NCBI GenBank assembly: GCA_963976395.1 | Contig: CAXBLG010000003.1 | Span: 65,479-129,478, forward strand | DNA from: UBA11612 sp963976395 | GTDB taxonomy: Bacteria; Pseudomonadota; Alphaproteobacteria; Rhodospirillales; Rhodospirillaceae | Direction: 5' to 3' | DNA length: 64,000 nt | Shown here: positions 1-9,745 of the stretch, in pieces | How the letters are laid out: each line of letters starts with the position of its first letter | Numbering within the stretch: position 1 is the stretch's first letter | Translations under genes and position numbers: made by a program | The notes under the pieces: generated by a model | Database searches by the model: none | What the model saw: only the letters and a program-made list of their open reading frames with translations | Told to the model about the DNA's origin: nothing

Positions 1-23
1 GCCCTACAAAGAAGGCAGCGACA

Positions 24-764
24 ATGGACATTCCCAAAAAGACGGCGGAGAGAGCACTATGGGCGCTTACGGAGTCCGCAAAAGAGATCGTGGAAGCCAA
101 CCCGCTTGAGTTCATGAAGCCGGTCCTGTCGCACTACAATGCCCTTAAGCGTATAAGAGACAGAGGCGTCGATGTAAAAACCGTGATCGACTTAGGGGCC
201 GCGCGAGGCTCATGGTCGAAAATGGCCCATGTGGTTTGGCCGAAGTCGCACTGTCATATGATCGAGGCCAATCATAGCTGGGAACGGGAGTTGCATGAAC
301 TCGCCGCCGACCCTGCCTACAGCTACGTGATCGCTGCGGCAGGTCCAAAGAAGGGGGATGGTCACTTCAAGTTTTCCGAAGACCCCTACGGCGGCGTCGC
401 AAGAACCGAAGAAGGTGAGGGAACCGGGCGCGTTCCCATGATTACCGTCGACTCAGAATGCGCCGAACGTGGTTTTGATGCCCCCATCCTGCTGAAGTTC
501 GATACCCACGGCTTCGAACGTGAAATTTTGGCAGGCGCGGGAGAAACACTGAAGAAAACCAGTCTTATCGTGATCGAGGCCTATAACTTCGGCATGCGCG
601 AGAAGCGCTTCCCGGCCATGCTTGATTTGCTGGAGGACTTGGGATTTCGTTGCATCGACATCGGCGAGCCGCTGTTTCGCGATTACGACCGCAGCTTTTG
701 GCAAATCGATTTCTTTTTGGTGCCGATTGATCGGCCGGAATTTCAATACGGCGGCTATAAGTGA
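24..764 (+). CDS. FkbM family methyltransferase
   Basis: A 246-residue SAM-dependent methyltransferase of the FkbM type, a family that usually O-methylates sugars in surface glycans or natural products. The SAM-binding motif I is seen as VIDLGAARGSW near residue 55, followed by an acidic residue in MIEANHSW near residue 80. The family's late motif appears as LLKFDTHGFEREIL near residue 155. There is no signal peptide, so it should act in the cytoplasm. A GAAGG-like ribosome site lies about 10 bases before the ATG. It is followed closely by a glycosyltransferase on the same strand, which supports a role in decorating a glycan. The methyl acceptor cannot be told from sequence. Confidence 0.85.
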   Translation: MDIPKKTAERALWALTESAKEIVEANPLEFMKPVLSHYNALKRIRDRGVDVKTVIDLGAARGSWSKMAHVVWPKSHCHMIEANHSWERELHELAADPAYSYVIAAAGPKKGDGHFKFSEDPYGGVARTEEGEGTGRVPMITVDSECAERGFDAPILLKFDTHGFEREILAGAGETLKKTSLIVIEAYNFGMREKRFPAMLDLLEDLGFRCIDIGEPLFRDYDRSFWQIDFFLVPIDRPEFQYGGYK

Positions 765-798
765 GCGATATGCCACAATTAAATCGGACGGACGCCCG

Positions 799-2091
799 AT
801 GAAGATAACACTTATCAACACCCTAGACGTTCAAGGCGGTGCAGCACGTGCCGCTCACAGACTTCACAAAGGATTATGTGAGATCGGCGCGAACAGCACT
901 TATTTTGTGCGAGACCGCCGCCTGAAAGACCCAACGGTTCGTCAATTCATTCCCGATCCGTCGGACGCCGCCGTGGCTTACCGTAAAGAACGGAAAGAGG
1001 CTCTGACCGCCGCCTATGACGCTTATAAAGATACGCGCGACCCCGACATCGAGCAGTTCAGTCAGGAGCGCGTGGACGGCGACGAGAATTTTTTCATCCA
1101 GCGCCCGCCCGCAGATGTCATCAATCTCCACTGGGTTGCCGGGTTTGTGGATTACCCGTTATTTTTTACACCCGAGCGCACACGCAGCCCGGTGGTATGG
1201 ACGCTGCACGACATGAACCCGTTTACCGGCGGCTGCCACTATGACCTCGGATGCGAGAAGTATACGCGGCGCTGCGGGGCCTGTCCGTTACTAGGGTCCA
1301 ATAAAGACGACGATCTAACGCGGCAGATATTCGACTCTAAAGCGAAGATCTTCGAGTCCTGGCCGTCACATATGTTGCACATCGTAACGCCAAGTCACTG
1401 GCTTCGAGACACGTCCCGCGCAAGCGCGCTGTTCGGAAAGTTCGACGCCACATGCATTCCAAACAGCATAGAGACCGATGTTTTTCGGCCGATGAATAAA
1501 ACGCAGGCGCGCGCTGAACTTGGACTGCCGGCTGATGCGCGAGTAGTTTTGTTTATGTCTCATCAAGTGGGACTGGCGCGCAAGGGCTTTCGCGATCTGG
1601 TCCGCGCACTGTCTTTGATTCCCGATACCGACAACCTTATCCTCCTCGGCATTGGCGACAAAGCAGATGTGCCGGTTGACGCACCGTTTCGCGTTATTCA
1701 ACTCAAATACATCAGCGGCGACCAGCAAGTCGCTCTCATCTATAACGCGGCCGACGTCACCGCGGTACCGTCACAGCAGGACAACTTGCCTAACACCATG
1801 GTCGAATCCTTAAGCTGCGGCACACCTGTCGTGGGATTTAATGTCGGCGGAATCCCTGATCTTGTGAAAAACGGTGAAACCGGATTCTTGGCGACCAAAG
1901 GCAATATAGGGGCGCTAAGCGCTGCATTTGTCGAAGCATTCGCCGACGCAGATCGATTGCGCAAATACGGTCTGCAAGGTCGCAAGCTTATTGAAACGAT
2001 GTGCGCTTCAGACGTTCAAGCGAAGGCGTACCTCGCGTTATATGCGCAAGTAATAGAGTCCGCACATCGAGGTGGCAATCACGGAAGGTAA
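799..2091 (+). CDS. GT4-family (GT-B) glycosyltransferase, WcaC-like
   Basis: A 430-residue cytoplasmic glycosyltransferase of family GT4. The N-terminal half begins with the usual MKITLINTLDVQGGAAR strand and nucleotide-loop region. It carries the HDMNPFTGGCHY...CGACPLL cysteine pattern typical of colanic-acid WcaC-like enzymes. The C-terminal donor domain shows VPSQQDNLPNTMVESLSCG with the conserved Glu, then GTPVVGFNVGGIPDLV. The frame is open upstream to 622, but homology starts at the ATG at 799 and the earlier stretch overlaps the FkbM gene in another frame, so 799 is chosen. It probably forms a short operon with the FkbM gene (34-base gap). Donor and acceptor sugars are unknown. Confidence 0.85.
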   Translation: MKITLINTLDVQGGAARAAHRLHKGLCEIGANSTYFVRDRRLKDPTVRQFIPDPSDAAVAYRKERKEALTAAYDAYKDTRDPDIEQFSQERVDGDENFFIQRPPADVINLHWVAGFVDYPLFFTPERTRSPVVWTLHDMNPFTGGCHYDLGCEKYTRRCGACPLLGSNKDDDLTRQIFDSKAKIFESWPSHMLHIVTPSHWLRDTSRASALFGKFDATCIPNSIETDVFRPMNKTQARAELGLPADARVVLFMSHQVGLARKGFRDLVRALSLIPDTDNLILLGIGDKADVPVDAPFRVIQLKYISGDQQVALIYNAADVTAVPSQQDNLPNTMVESLSCGTPVVGFNVGGIPDLVKNGETGFLATKGNIGALSAAFVEAFADADRLRKYGLQGRKLIETMCASDVQAKAYLALYAQVIESAHRGGNHGR

Positions 2092-2100
2092 AAGTAAGGT

Positions 2101-2913
2101 TTATGCCTTCTTTTTTCTGAATACAGTCAACCCCTCTGCATTTCGACTTAACAACGCGGTATATGCGTTGGCCATGTTTTCCGCCTGGCGCTTAGGCGAC
2201 GTAAAGAATTTAAGCGCGCGATCAGACATTTTCTTTTGAAACTCAGCTAACGCGACCGCAGTGCGTTCACGCTTCTGGTTAACAAACTCGATATACTCCA
2301 TGACTTCTTCGTGAAGAATCGTCGCCATGTCTTGCTCAATCAAAAAGCCTTCAGAGCGGAGCAGGAAGCGAATGAGGGTAGGCGAGTAAACATTTATGTG
2401 CCCATAGCTCAGGCAATGCTCGTATTTTTCGTCAATTCCTTCGTGATAATCGAGAGGTACTTCAAGTATGCAACGGGGCGCAACGCGCCGAACTTCTCGC
2501 AACAAAGTGCGTTCATACTCCACATGTTCAAGCACATGGCATAGAACTACAGCGTCAAAGGAGTCATTTTCATAGGGGATTCTATAGCCATCGAAGCGTT
2601 CTGCGTTTTTCAGATTTGGAATTCCCCGCGCCTTGATAACTTCAACGCCCGAATGCGCAATTTCAAGCGCATGTAGCTCATCTCCAAATCCGGCACTACT
2701 CAAATGCATGAGGACACTGCCTTCGCCAGCCCCAACCTCCAAAATCCTCGACGGCTTAAAACCTGCACGGTTACAGACTTCAATCAGGTTTTTTGCTTTG
2801 TACTTGGCTCCGAGATCGCGCCACGGGCTTACCCCCGAATACCTCTCGTCGTAGTCCGCGTTGATCGTGCTTTGTAGAACGACTTGCGCCTCGGGCTGCG
2901 GTTTACTTTTCAT
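2101..2913 (-). CDS. class I SAM-dependent methyltransferase
   Basis: A 270-residue methyltransferase of the Methyltransf_11/25 type. Motif I is ILEVGAGEGSVLMHL near residue 57, and the post-motif region FDAVVLCHVLEHVEYE near residue 118 is typical of small-molecule or glycan methyltransferases. The C-terminal 80 residues are helical and charged (EYIEFVNQKRERTAVALAEF) and may mediate dimer or partner contact. It lies tail to tail with the preceding glycosyltransferase (9-base gap) and is divergent from the next glycosyltransferase across about 200 bases that should hold both promoters. The substrate is not identifiable; the neighbourhood suggests surface glycan. Confidence 0.75.
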   Translation of the reverse strand: MKSKPQPEAQVVLQSTINADYDERYSGVSPWRDLGAKYKAKNLIEVCNRAGFKPSRILEVGAGEGSVLMHLSSAGFGDELHALEIAHSGVEVIKARGIPNLKNAERFDGYRIPYENDSFDAVVLCHVLEHVEYERTLLREVRRVAPRCILEVPLDYHEGIDEKYEHCLSYGHINVYSPTLIRFLLRSEGFLIEQDMATILHEEVMEYIEFVNQKRERTAVALAEFQKKMSDRALKFFTSPKRQAENMANAYTALLSRNAEGLTVFRKKKA

Positions 2914-3117
2914 GCTGCATTCCCAGTGTTTTAGATCATTTCAGAGCAACAACCGTATTTTGAATACCGGTAAAAGGTTTCACTTTCCTTTATCAGTTGC
3001 TGTTACTCTGGAAGGCTCATACCGGCGGCTTGCCGCTCCGACCGAGGTCGGGCATACAGTGTCATCAGAATACTACCGGAACAAACCACACAATAGGCCG
3101 TGCGACGGAGCGAACGC

Positions 3118-4218
3118 ATGCGATTCTTGCAAATCAACACGTACTATCCGGCCTATCTTCAGGATTTTTACGCGGCGCGCCCGGGTCTTTTCTCGGCTGA
3201 TTACGTGACCCAGATCGACGCATTGCTCAATGACGGATTTTCCGATTCCCACATCTTTTTCCGGACATTGAAGGATCACGGCTTCGAGACTTTCCAAGTC
3301 GCCATCAACAATCCGGTCTCACAAAATGCCTGGCTCGCCGAGCACGGATTGCCCCTTCGGCCCGACAACGAACACCCCCTGACCACCTTGCAGCAAATCG
3401 AGCATTTCGCACCTGACATTGTCTACACAACGGACGTCGTCACACTGAGCTCATCGCTCCTGAGGCAGCTTAAATCAAAGCCGCCTGTTGTCGCGGGCTG
3501 GCGGGGATATCCATTGCCTGAGAAAGCAGACCTGTCTGCTTACGACCTTGTTCTCACAAGTTTCGACCGCATATTCGAAGAAGCGAAAGCGCGCGGCGCG
3601 AAAGCCGTGGAGAGATTTCACCCGGGCTTTCCGGAAAATATCCCCGTTCTCAATGAACCTCGAGGGCAAAAGTGGGACGTCGTATTTTCCGGCTCAATAA
3701 CGCCGGAACATAAACGCCGCATCGCCCTTCTGAATTTGCTCGCGGAAATTAGCACTGATCCGGCTTCCGCGTTTTCACTGGGCATCTTCATGCCTGACGC
3801 CAAGGCCCTTTCGCCCCATGTGCAACGCCTGAACCAGCCCGCGGTGTGGGCCCATGATATGTTGCGTTTGCTGCGGAACTCTAAAATCGTTGTCAACATC
3901 GACGTTGATGCCTTCGGCGCGCAGCCGCCCAATATGCGATTAATTGAAGCCACCGGGGCCGGCGCTTTTCTTCTGACACCCTTTCACCCCGAGCTTCCAC
4001 AATTCTTTGAGCCGGGCGTGGAAGTGGAGACCTTTAGAAACGAGAATGAACTCGTTTCGAAAATTCACTACTATCTCGCGGACTCCGAGGCCCGAGAAAA
4101 AATCGCGCGACAGGGACAGGAACGATGCCTGCGTGATCATAACCACAGCGCGCGCACCGCATGGTTTGCAGATATTTTCCGCACAGCATTAGCGAATAGC
4201 GGCAAAACCGCTTCATAA
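3118..4218 (+). CDS. CgeB/YkvP-like glycosyltransferase
   Basis: A 366-residue GT-B glycosyltransferase. The C-terminal third (NMRLIEATGAGAFLLTPFHPELPQFFEPG, then a helical tail with DHNHSARTAWFADIF) matches the Glyco_trans_1_2 domain found in CgeB/YkvP proteins and many glycan loci. The N-terminal part carries MRFLQINTYYPAYLQDFY and an APDIVYTTDVV strand. The ATG at 3118 is chosen over an in-frame upstream codon at 3100 because a GGAG ribosome site lies 8 bases before it and homology starts there. It is probably cytoplasmic and acts on a surface glycan with the three genes before it. Sugar specificity is unknown. Confidence 0.8.
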   Translation: MRFLQINTYYPAYLQDFYAARPGLFSADYVTQIDALLNDGFSDSHIFFRTLKDHGFETFQVAINNPVSQNAWLAEHGLPLRPDNEHPLTTLQQIEHFAPDIVYTTDVVTLSSSLLRQLKSKPPVVAGWRGYPLPEKADLSAYDLVLTSFDRIFEEAKARGAKAVERFHPGFPENIPVLNEPRGQKWDVVFSGSITPEHKRRIALLNLLAEISTDPASAFSLGIFMPDAKALSPHVQRLNQPAVWAHDMLRLLRNSKIVVNIDVDAFGAQPPNMRLIEATGAGAFLLTPFHPELPQFFEPGVEVETFRNENELVSKIHYYLADSEAREKIARQGQERCLRDHNHSARTAWFADIFRTALANSGKTAS

Positions 4219-4251
4219 TTCATTCGAGCACGAGAAGGTATAGACCTCTAC

Positions 4252-5412
4252 ATGAAACCGACCAACAGCACCTTTTCCGCAGCCGGTACGACCATTTTTG
4301 AGGTGACCTCCCGTCTGGCCGCCGCTCATAAAGCCATTAATCTCGGGCAAGGGTTTCCCGACCACAAAGGTCCGGAAGACGTGCGAGCAAAGGCGCGCGA
4401 GTTTCTTGAGGACGAGCCCAATCAATATCCGCCAATGATGGGGGTTCCTGTGCTTCGCCAAGCCGTCGCAGACCACGATCGGCGATTCTATAAACTAGAC
4501 GTGGATTCAGAACGCGGCGTAATGGTCACTGCTGGCGCCACGGAGGCGCTGGCAAGCTGCCTCTTCGGTCTTATTGAGCCCGGCGACGAGGTTGTTGTCA
4601 TTGAACCGCTGTACGACAGCTACTTGCCGGTCATCCGGCGGGCCGGTGGTATCCCCCGCATCGTCCGTCTAACACCTCCCCTCTGGGAGTTGCCAAGAGA
4701 TGACCTTGCGAACGCCTTTAGCGACAAAACCAAGCTTCTGATTTTAAACTCACCCATGAATCCCAACGGCAAGGTTTTTTCTGCTGATGATCTGTCGTTT
4801 GTCGCCGAACTATTGACCCGACACGACGCATACGCGGTCTGCGACGAAGTATACGAACATCTGGTCTTCGACAGCAAACAACATATACCGCTGATCACGT
4901 TGCCGGGTATGGCAAAACGGTGCCTGCGCATCGGTTCTGCGGGAAAGACATTCTCACTGACCGGATGGAAAATCGGCTATGTGGTAGCCGACCCTGCTTT
5001 GTTGCAGCCCGTTGCCAGAGCTCACCAGTTTATTACCTTTACCGTCGTTCCCAATCTTCAGCGCGCCGTGGCTTTTGGTCTTGGAAAGCCCGAGGACTAT
5101 TTCAAGTCCCTCGCACATGATCTGCAACAGAAGCGAGACTTCCTATCCGACAAGCTGACTACGATCGGGTTTTCTATCCTTCCCTGCAACGGCACCTATT
5201 TCATTACCGCCGATATTTCTCCGCTTGGCTTTGACGGAAATGACTCTGCGTTTTGTGAACATATCACCACAGAAGCAGGTGTAAGCGCGATTCCCGTTAG
5301 CGCCTTTTATGAAAGCGCACCGCCGGAGAATTTCGTACGCTTTGCATTTTGCAAGGACATCAAGGTCCTGGGAGAAGCTGTAGACCGGTTAACCCGGCAC
5401 TTCAGAAATTAA
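4252..5412 (+). CDS. class I/II PLP-dependent aminotransferase
   Basis: A 386-residue fold-type I aminotransferase, closest in look to the methionine/kynurenine/glutamine transaminase group (YbdL-like). Visible landmarks are INLGQGFPDHKGP near residue 30, TAGATEAL near 90, NSPMNPNGKVF near 165, CDEVYEHLVFD near 200 and the PLP-binding lysine K232 in SAGKTFSLTGWKIGY. The C-terminal FVRFAFCKD holds the carboxylate-binding arginine. The full domain length is intact. It precedes the PQQ dehydrogenase by 16 bases, so they may be co-transcribed, although no shared pathway is obvious. The exact amino donor cannot be assigned. Confidence 0.85.
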   Translation: MKPTNSTFSAAGTTIFEVTSRLAAAHKAINLGQGFPDHKGPEDVRAKAREFLEDEPNQYPPMMGVPVLRQAVADHDRRFYKLDVDSERGVMVTAGATEALASCLFGLIEPGDEVVVIEPLYDSYLPVIRRAGGIPRIVRLTPPLWELPRDDLANAFSDKTKLLILNSPMNPNGKVFSADDLSFVAELLTRHDAYAVCDEVYEHLVFDSKQHIPLITLPGMAKRCLRIGSAGKTFSLTGWKIGYVVADPALLQPVARAHQFITFTVVPNLQRAVAFGLGKPEDYFKSLAHDLQQKRDFLSDKLTTIGFSILPCNGTYFITADISPLGFDGNDSAFCEHITTEAGVSAIPVSAFYESAPPENFVRFAFCKDIKVLGEAVDRLTRHFRN

Positions 5413-5428
5413 ATTGATAGGAAAACTC

Positions 5429-7414
5429 ATGAAACCGGGCGCCGCATGGACATACCGTTATAGATTCTTCCCTTTGGCCACCATCGTGCCTTTACTGCTC
5501 CTTATCACCGGCACCCATGCCCCCGCTGCAGAGACCACAACCACGTCAATCGAAGCCCCGGCTGTTGGCTTTGCACCCACGGGCCGGAAAATTTATCTGC
5601 GCCGCTGTGCCGAGTGCCACGGCCGCGACCTTGAGGGCGCCGGTGGTCCGCCTCTTGCCGGCATTTCTTTCCAGTCACAATGGAATGGACGCGCTGCGCA
5701 TGATCTGCACACGATCATCACCGACACCATGCCGCCGGATGAAATCGGCAGCCTTACAGCCGATGATGTCACTCATATCTATACATACATTTTGACCGCC
5801 AATAACTATCAACGTGACTCAGCTGTTTTAGAATCCGACCGTTCTATGCCTGCGGCCGTAGCGAACTATGCGGTGCCGGTCCCTGATACTCTTCCGGCAG
5901 CACCAAACTTTTTCGGCGCCGCCACTGAAATGATACCCACCTCCAGTGAATTGGCCGACGTCGCCGCCTCCGACTGGCCAATGTATAACCGCGACTACAA
6001 AGGGCAACGCTATTCGCCGTTAAGTCAAATTACACCCGCCAACGTCGCATCGCTTGCGCCGAAATGTATTTTTCAAGCCGGTGAAGTCGGTGCATTTCAA
6101 GCGTCTCCGCTGATTCACAACAGCCGGCTATATGTGACAACGCCGTATTTCACCTACGCCCTTAACGCGACCACTTGTGAAAAGCTTTGGGAGAATGAGC
6201 ATATTCCCGAAGGTCCATCCGGCTCCGCCGTCAATCGTGGCGCGGCACTCTATGCAGGTAAGATTTTTCGCGGCACGCCTGACTCGCATCTTATTGCTAT
6301 TGATGCCGCGACCGGCGCTACTCTTTGGGATGTTTGGGTTGCCGATAGCCGAGAAGGCTATCGGCTAAGTGCGGCTCCCGCTGTTTTCGACGGCAAAGTT
6401 TTCATTGGTGAAGGGGGAGCCGACGTCGGTGCATCCGGCCACGTTCATGCTTTTGACGCCGAGACCGGTGAACGCCTCTGGACGTTCAATATGATTCCAA
6501 AGAAGGGCGAGCCCGGTTTCGAAACATGGAAAGACGGCATTGAATATGGCGGCGGCTCGACCTGGTCCCATATCACCGTCGATCCGCAAAGCGGGCAAAT
6601 ATATGTACCGATCGGCAATCCGGGATCGTCTTTGGATGGCTCCGTGCGCCCCGGCGCAAACCTTTTCACCAACTCAATTGTCGCTCTTGATGCCGATACC
6701 GGAACCGTGAACTGGCACATACAGCAAGTGCCGCACGACGTATGGGATTGGGATACGGCGGCCGCGCCGGTCCTCTACGAAGCGAACGGGCGTGCGCTGA
6801 TGGCCGTCGCGAGCAAAGACGGCTGGCTCTACCTTTACGATGAAACCTCGCGCGAACTCCTTACCAAAAGAGAAATCAGCACCCACGTGAATGCGGACAA
6901 ACCGCCGACCGTTGAAGGGTTACGCATTTGCCCAGGAACACTAGGCGGCACCGAATGGTTTGGTCCGGCGCTTGATTTACAAACAAACAGTTTGTTCGTT
7001 AATTCAGTCGATTGGTGCACAACCCTCTATGTGCGCACCAATCCACGCACGCCATTCGCCGGCACCATCAAATTCGATCCGATAGACACCGCCAAGGGAT
7101 GGCTGCGCGCCTTCGACAGCGCCACCGGGCAACCGAAATGGGTTTATGAAGCCGACACACCCATGCTTGCCGGCATAACACCAACCGCTGGTGGCCTTGT
7201 CTTTACCGGAACCTTAAACGGGGAGTTCCTGGCGTTTGATGCAGAGAGCGGAAAAATTCTTTATCGCTTCAATACGGGCGGTGCGATCGCAGGTGGAATT
7301 TCGAGTTATGCCGTAGAGGACCAGCAATACATTGCAGTCGCATCAGGGAACGCATCGAAGACAATCTGGAGCACCAAAGGCGCAGCTACGGTTGTTATTT
7401 TCGGCCTTCCTTAA
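5429..7414 (+). CDS. cytochrome c-PQQ dehydrogenase fusion (quinohemoprotein)
   Basis: A 661-residue exported quinohemoprotein. A signal peptide (hydrophobic LATIVPLLLLITG, cleavage near THAPAAE) is followed by a class I cytochrome c domain with the haem motif C60-AEC-H64. Then comes an eight-bladed PQQ-type propeller with W-motif repeats such as DWPMYNRDYKGQRYSPL, ALDADTGTVNWHI and WDWDTAAAPVL. It would oxidise an alcohol or aldehyde in the periplasm and pass electrons to its own haem. In the well-known quinohemoprotein alcohol dehydrogenases the haem domain is C-terminal; here it is N-terminal. The ATG at 5429 has AGGA 6 bases upstream. Its end overlaps the convergent MFS gene by 4 bases. 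The substrate is unknown. Confidence 0.85.
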   Translation: MKPGAAWTYRYRFFPLATIVPLLLLITGTHAPAAETTTTSIEAPAVGFAPTGRKIYLRRCAECHGRDLEGAGGPPLAGISFQSQWNGRAAHDLHTIITDTMPPDEIGSLTADDVTHIYTYILTANNYQRDSAVLESDRSMPAAVANYAVPVPDTLPAAPNFFGAATEMIPTSSELADVAASDWPMYNRDYKGQRYSPLSQITPANVASLAPKCIFQAGEVGAFQASPLIHNSRLYVTTPYFTYALNATTCEKLWENEHIPEGPSGSAVNRGAALYAGKIFRGTPDSHLIAIDAATGATLWDVWVADSREGYRLSAAPAVFDGKVFIGEGGADVGASGHVHAFDAETGERLWTFNMIPKKGEPGFETWKDGIEYGGGSTWSHITVDPQSGQIYVPIGNPGSSLDGSVRPGANLFTNSIVALDADTGTVNWHIQQVPHDVWDWDTAAAPVLYEANGRALMAVASKDGWLYLYDETSRELLTKREISTHVNADKPPTVEGLRICPGTLGGTEWFGPALDLQTNSLFVNSVDWCTTLYVRTNPRTPFAGTIKFDPIDTAKGWLRAFDSATGQPKWVYEADTPMLAGITPTAGGLVFTGTLNGEFLAFDAESGKILYRFNTGGAIAGGISSYAVEDQQYIAVASGNASKTIWSTKGAATVVIFGLP

Positions 7415-9249
7415 ACGGTTGACTTCGCCTCTCCGCCCACAGCACCATTTGCAACGTCATCGCCCTTTGGCTGGCTGTCCTTGAAGGGCAGCGCGGGGAT
7501 AAACCAAGTAATCACAAACGCGGCCAGAATAATCCAAAGCCCGATGCCGAAGAGCCCGGTGATCGCCAGTGAAAAGGCTTCCTTAATCCCGTGTTCGGTC
7601 GCGGCCACCAAGGAATCCATCTGTTGCAACATAGATTTCTCAATCTCCGGAAGCTTTAAGAGGTCTGCGCTTGATGCTGCTTGACCCTCTAAAAGTGGTG
7701 CTTTGACATTAGTTGGAAGAGACGCATCTTCGAGCACCTTCACTGCCGCTTCGGCATCGCCGCGGTAAGCGCGTTCAATGAGATTGAAACGGCTATCGAC
7801 TGCCGCGGAAATCTGGTTTCGGACGCGGCCCGGATTCATGGCCTGAGCTTGTGCTTCGCTCAAATCAAACTCTGCGGTCTTCATACCCGGAATGTCCGGA
7901 ACATGACGCGGCAGCTCCACGGTCAAATTGTGCGTCAACATCGTCCCGAAGATGGCAATGCCCACGACAGAACCGATTTGCCGAAAAAATTGGCTGGCAC
8001 TGGTGGCAACGCCGAGAACCGTCACCGGCACAGCATTTTGAATCGCGATATTGAATATGCTTTGCGATGGGCCAAGCGCAAAACCGGTCAAAAACATGCG
8101 CCAACTGACGTCGAAAGACGACGAATCCGGCCCAATACTCATCAGCGTCACCATGCTAACGACCAGCAAGGTCATGCCGCCGATCACAAACGACTTATAG
8201 TGCCCCGTTCGCGACACTAGCAGACCGCACACAGTTGAACTCAAAATCATTCCGAACATAAGCGGCATCAGCGCTATGCCGCTTTGAGTCGCGTCCACCC
8301 CGAGAACAAGCTGCATAAAAAGCGGTAAAAACATAACAACGCCCAGAAAGGCCATTCCGGTAAGAAACCCGGCCAGATTGCATGTGGCGAATACGCGGTT
8401 ACGGAATAGATCAAGCGGCATGATGGGATCGCGAACCCTCATTTGGATCGCAATAAATATCGCAAACGAAATAATAGCCGCTAGGAAAAGAGAAACCGTT
8501 TGAGCAGAGGCCCAAGGATATTTGTTACCTCCCCAGGTCAACGCGAGAAGGAAGGGCACAATCGCCGCGACGAAGAAGGCGGCGCCGAGGTAGTCCACCT
8601 GGCCTGTCGTTTTTGGCGGAAGATGCGGCATCTTCAAGGAAATTAGAAAAAGCGAAAACAAACCCAGAGGCAAATTTACGTAAAACACCCAGCGCCACCC
8701 GGCGACTTCCCAGCCAAATAACGTCACAGTTCCATGGTCGGTAAAGAATCCGCCTATCAAAGGGCCAACTGCGCTGGCCAGGGCAAAAACCGAGCCGAAC
8801 AGCCCGGCAAACTTCGCGCGTTCCCGCGGCGGATATAAATCGGCAATAATTGTGAAGGCTGATGTGAACAATGCTGCGCCGCCCAGGCCTTGCAGCGACC
8901 GGAATACGATGAGTTGCACCATTCCCGATCCCAAAATCGGAAGGTCGCCAAACTCTCCGCTAAGTCCGCACAATACCGATCCGATAAGAAAAATGACCAC
9001 GCCAGCGATAAGAATGGGACGGCGGCCATATAAGTCACCCAGCTTGCCGTATATGGGCACCATGACCGTCGAACTCAGCATGTAGGCCGTGGTCACCCAA
9101 GCGTAGAGCTCGAGCCCCTGCAACTGTTCGATGATGCGCGGCATGGCCGTCGCGACGATGGTCTGATCGAGCGCACTGAGAAGAAACACAACCATGAGGG
9201 CGGCCAGCGTCAGCCGCTTCTCCTCCGCTGTAAACGTATGCGGAGTCAT
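7411..9249 (-). CDS. MFS multidrug efflux transporter, DHA2 (EmrB/QacA) family
   Basis: A 612-residue inner-membrane proton antiporter with about 14 predicted membrane segments. The family motif is ALDQTIVATAMPRIIEQL in TM1, followed by motif A (YGKLGDLYGRRPILI) and motif C-like GPLIGGFFTDHGT. An extra loop near residues 440-540, rich in charged residues, lies before the last membrane segment, as in several EmrB-like members. It is translationally coupled to the marR gene upstream (TAATG overlap), so the pump is very likely controlled by that regulator. Substrates are typically hydrophobic drugs or pathway intermediates; the one used here is not predictable. Confidence 0.9.
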   Translation of the reverse strand: MTPHTFTAEEKRLTLAALMVVFLLSALDQTIVATAMPRIIEQLQGLELYAWVTTAYMLSSTVMVPIYGKLGDLYGRRPILIAGVVIFLIGSVLCGLSGEFGDLPILGSGMVQLIVFRSLQGLGGAALFTSAFTIIADLYPPRERAKFAGLFGSVFALASAVGPLIGGFFTDHGTVTLFGWEVAGWRWVFYVNLPLGLFSLFLISLKMPHLPPKTTGQVDYLGAAFFVAAIVPFLLALTWGGNKYPWASAQTVSLFLAAIISFAIFIAIQMRVRDPIMPLDLFRNRVFATCNLAGFLTGMAFLGVVMFLPLFMQLVLGVDATQSGIALMPLMFGMILSSTVCGLLVSRTGHYKSFVIGGMTLLVVSMVTLMSIGPDSSSFDVSWRMFLTGFALGPSQSIFNIAIQNAVPVTVLGVATSASQFFRQIGSVVGIAIFGTMLTHNLTVELPRHVPDIPGMKTAEFDLSEAQAQAMNPGRVRNQISAAVDSRFNLIERAYRGDAEAAVKVLEDASLPTNVKAPLLEGQAASSADLLKLPEIEKSMLQQMDSLVAATEHGIKEAFSLAITGLFGIGLWIILAAFVITWFIPALPFKDSQPKGDDVANGAVGGEAKSTV

Positions 9250-9713
9250 TATGATTCTATTTCGCTCGCAAGGTCTGAAAGCACCGACAAAAATGTTTGC
9301 CGGCGGTCTGCCGGTATACGGTCCAACTGCACATCGACAATCCTGCTGAGCGACGCATCGGCGTCTTGCGCGACGCGCTTTCCCTCGTCGGTTACAATCA
9401 GACGAATACGCCGCGAATCATCCGGATCAAGGCTTCGCTGCAACATGCCGCGCTCGACCAGCTGGTCGATATGCCGGGTGATGACGCTGTTGGGTAAATG
9501 CGTGGCCTGGGAAATGGCGCTGGGGTGAATAGCACCTTTCTCAATATACTTGAGAATAAAATAGAGCCGGAGATCGATTCCGTGCTCACTTTCAATGATC
9601 GGCGTTAGCCTGCGCACAATTCCGCGGTTAAAGTGGTGCATATTCCGCAAAAATGTGGAGGCTTCTTCCGACGGCTTGGCTGAGCCGGATTTGGATTGTC
9701 TTTTAGAGGACAT
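9249..9713 (-). CDS. MarR family transcriptional regulator
   Basis: A 154-residue winged-helix regulator. The recognition region reads HPSAISQATHLPNSVITRHIDQLVERGMLQRSLDPDDSRRIRLIVT, with the DxRxxR wing signature of MarR proteins. Flanking helices form the dimer domain. The gene is first in a two-gene operon with the MFS pump and is divergent from a luciferase-like monooxygenase. A 19-bp perfect palindrome lies 33 bases upstream of its start, a likely operator for both directions. Expected behaviour is repression relieved by a phenolic or lipophilic ligand; this is inferred from the family. Confidence 0.9.
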   Translation of the reverse strand: MSSKRQSKSGSAKPSEEASTFLRNMHHFNRGIVRRLTPIIESEHGIDLRLYFILKYIEKGAIHPSAISQATHLPNSVITRHIDQLVERGMLQRSLDPDDSRRIRLIVTDEGKRVAQDADASLSRIVDVQLDRIPADRRQTFLSVLSDLASEIES

Positions 9714-9745
9714 GGTGATTCTTCCGTCCCATCTGAGTAGCTTCG

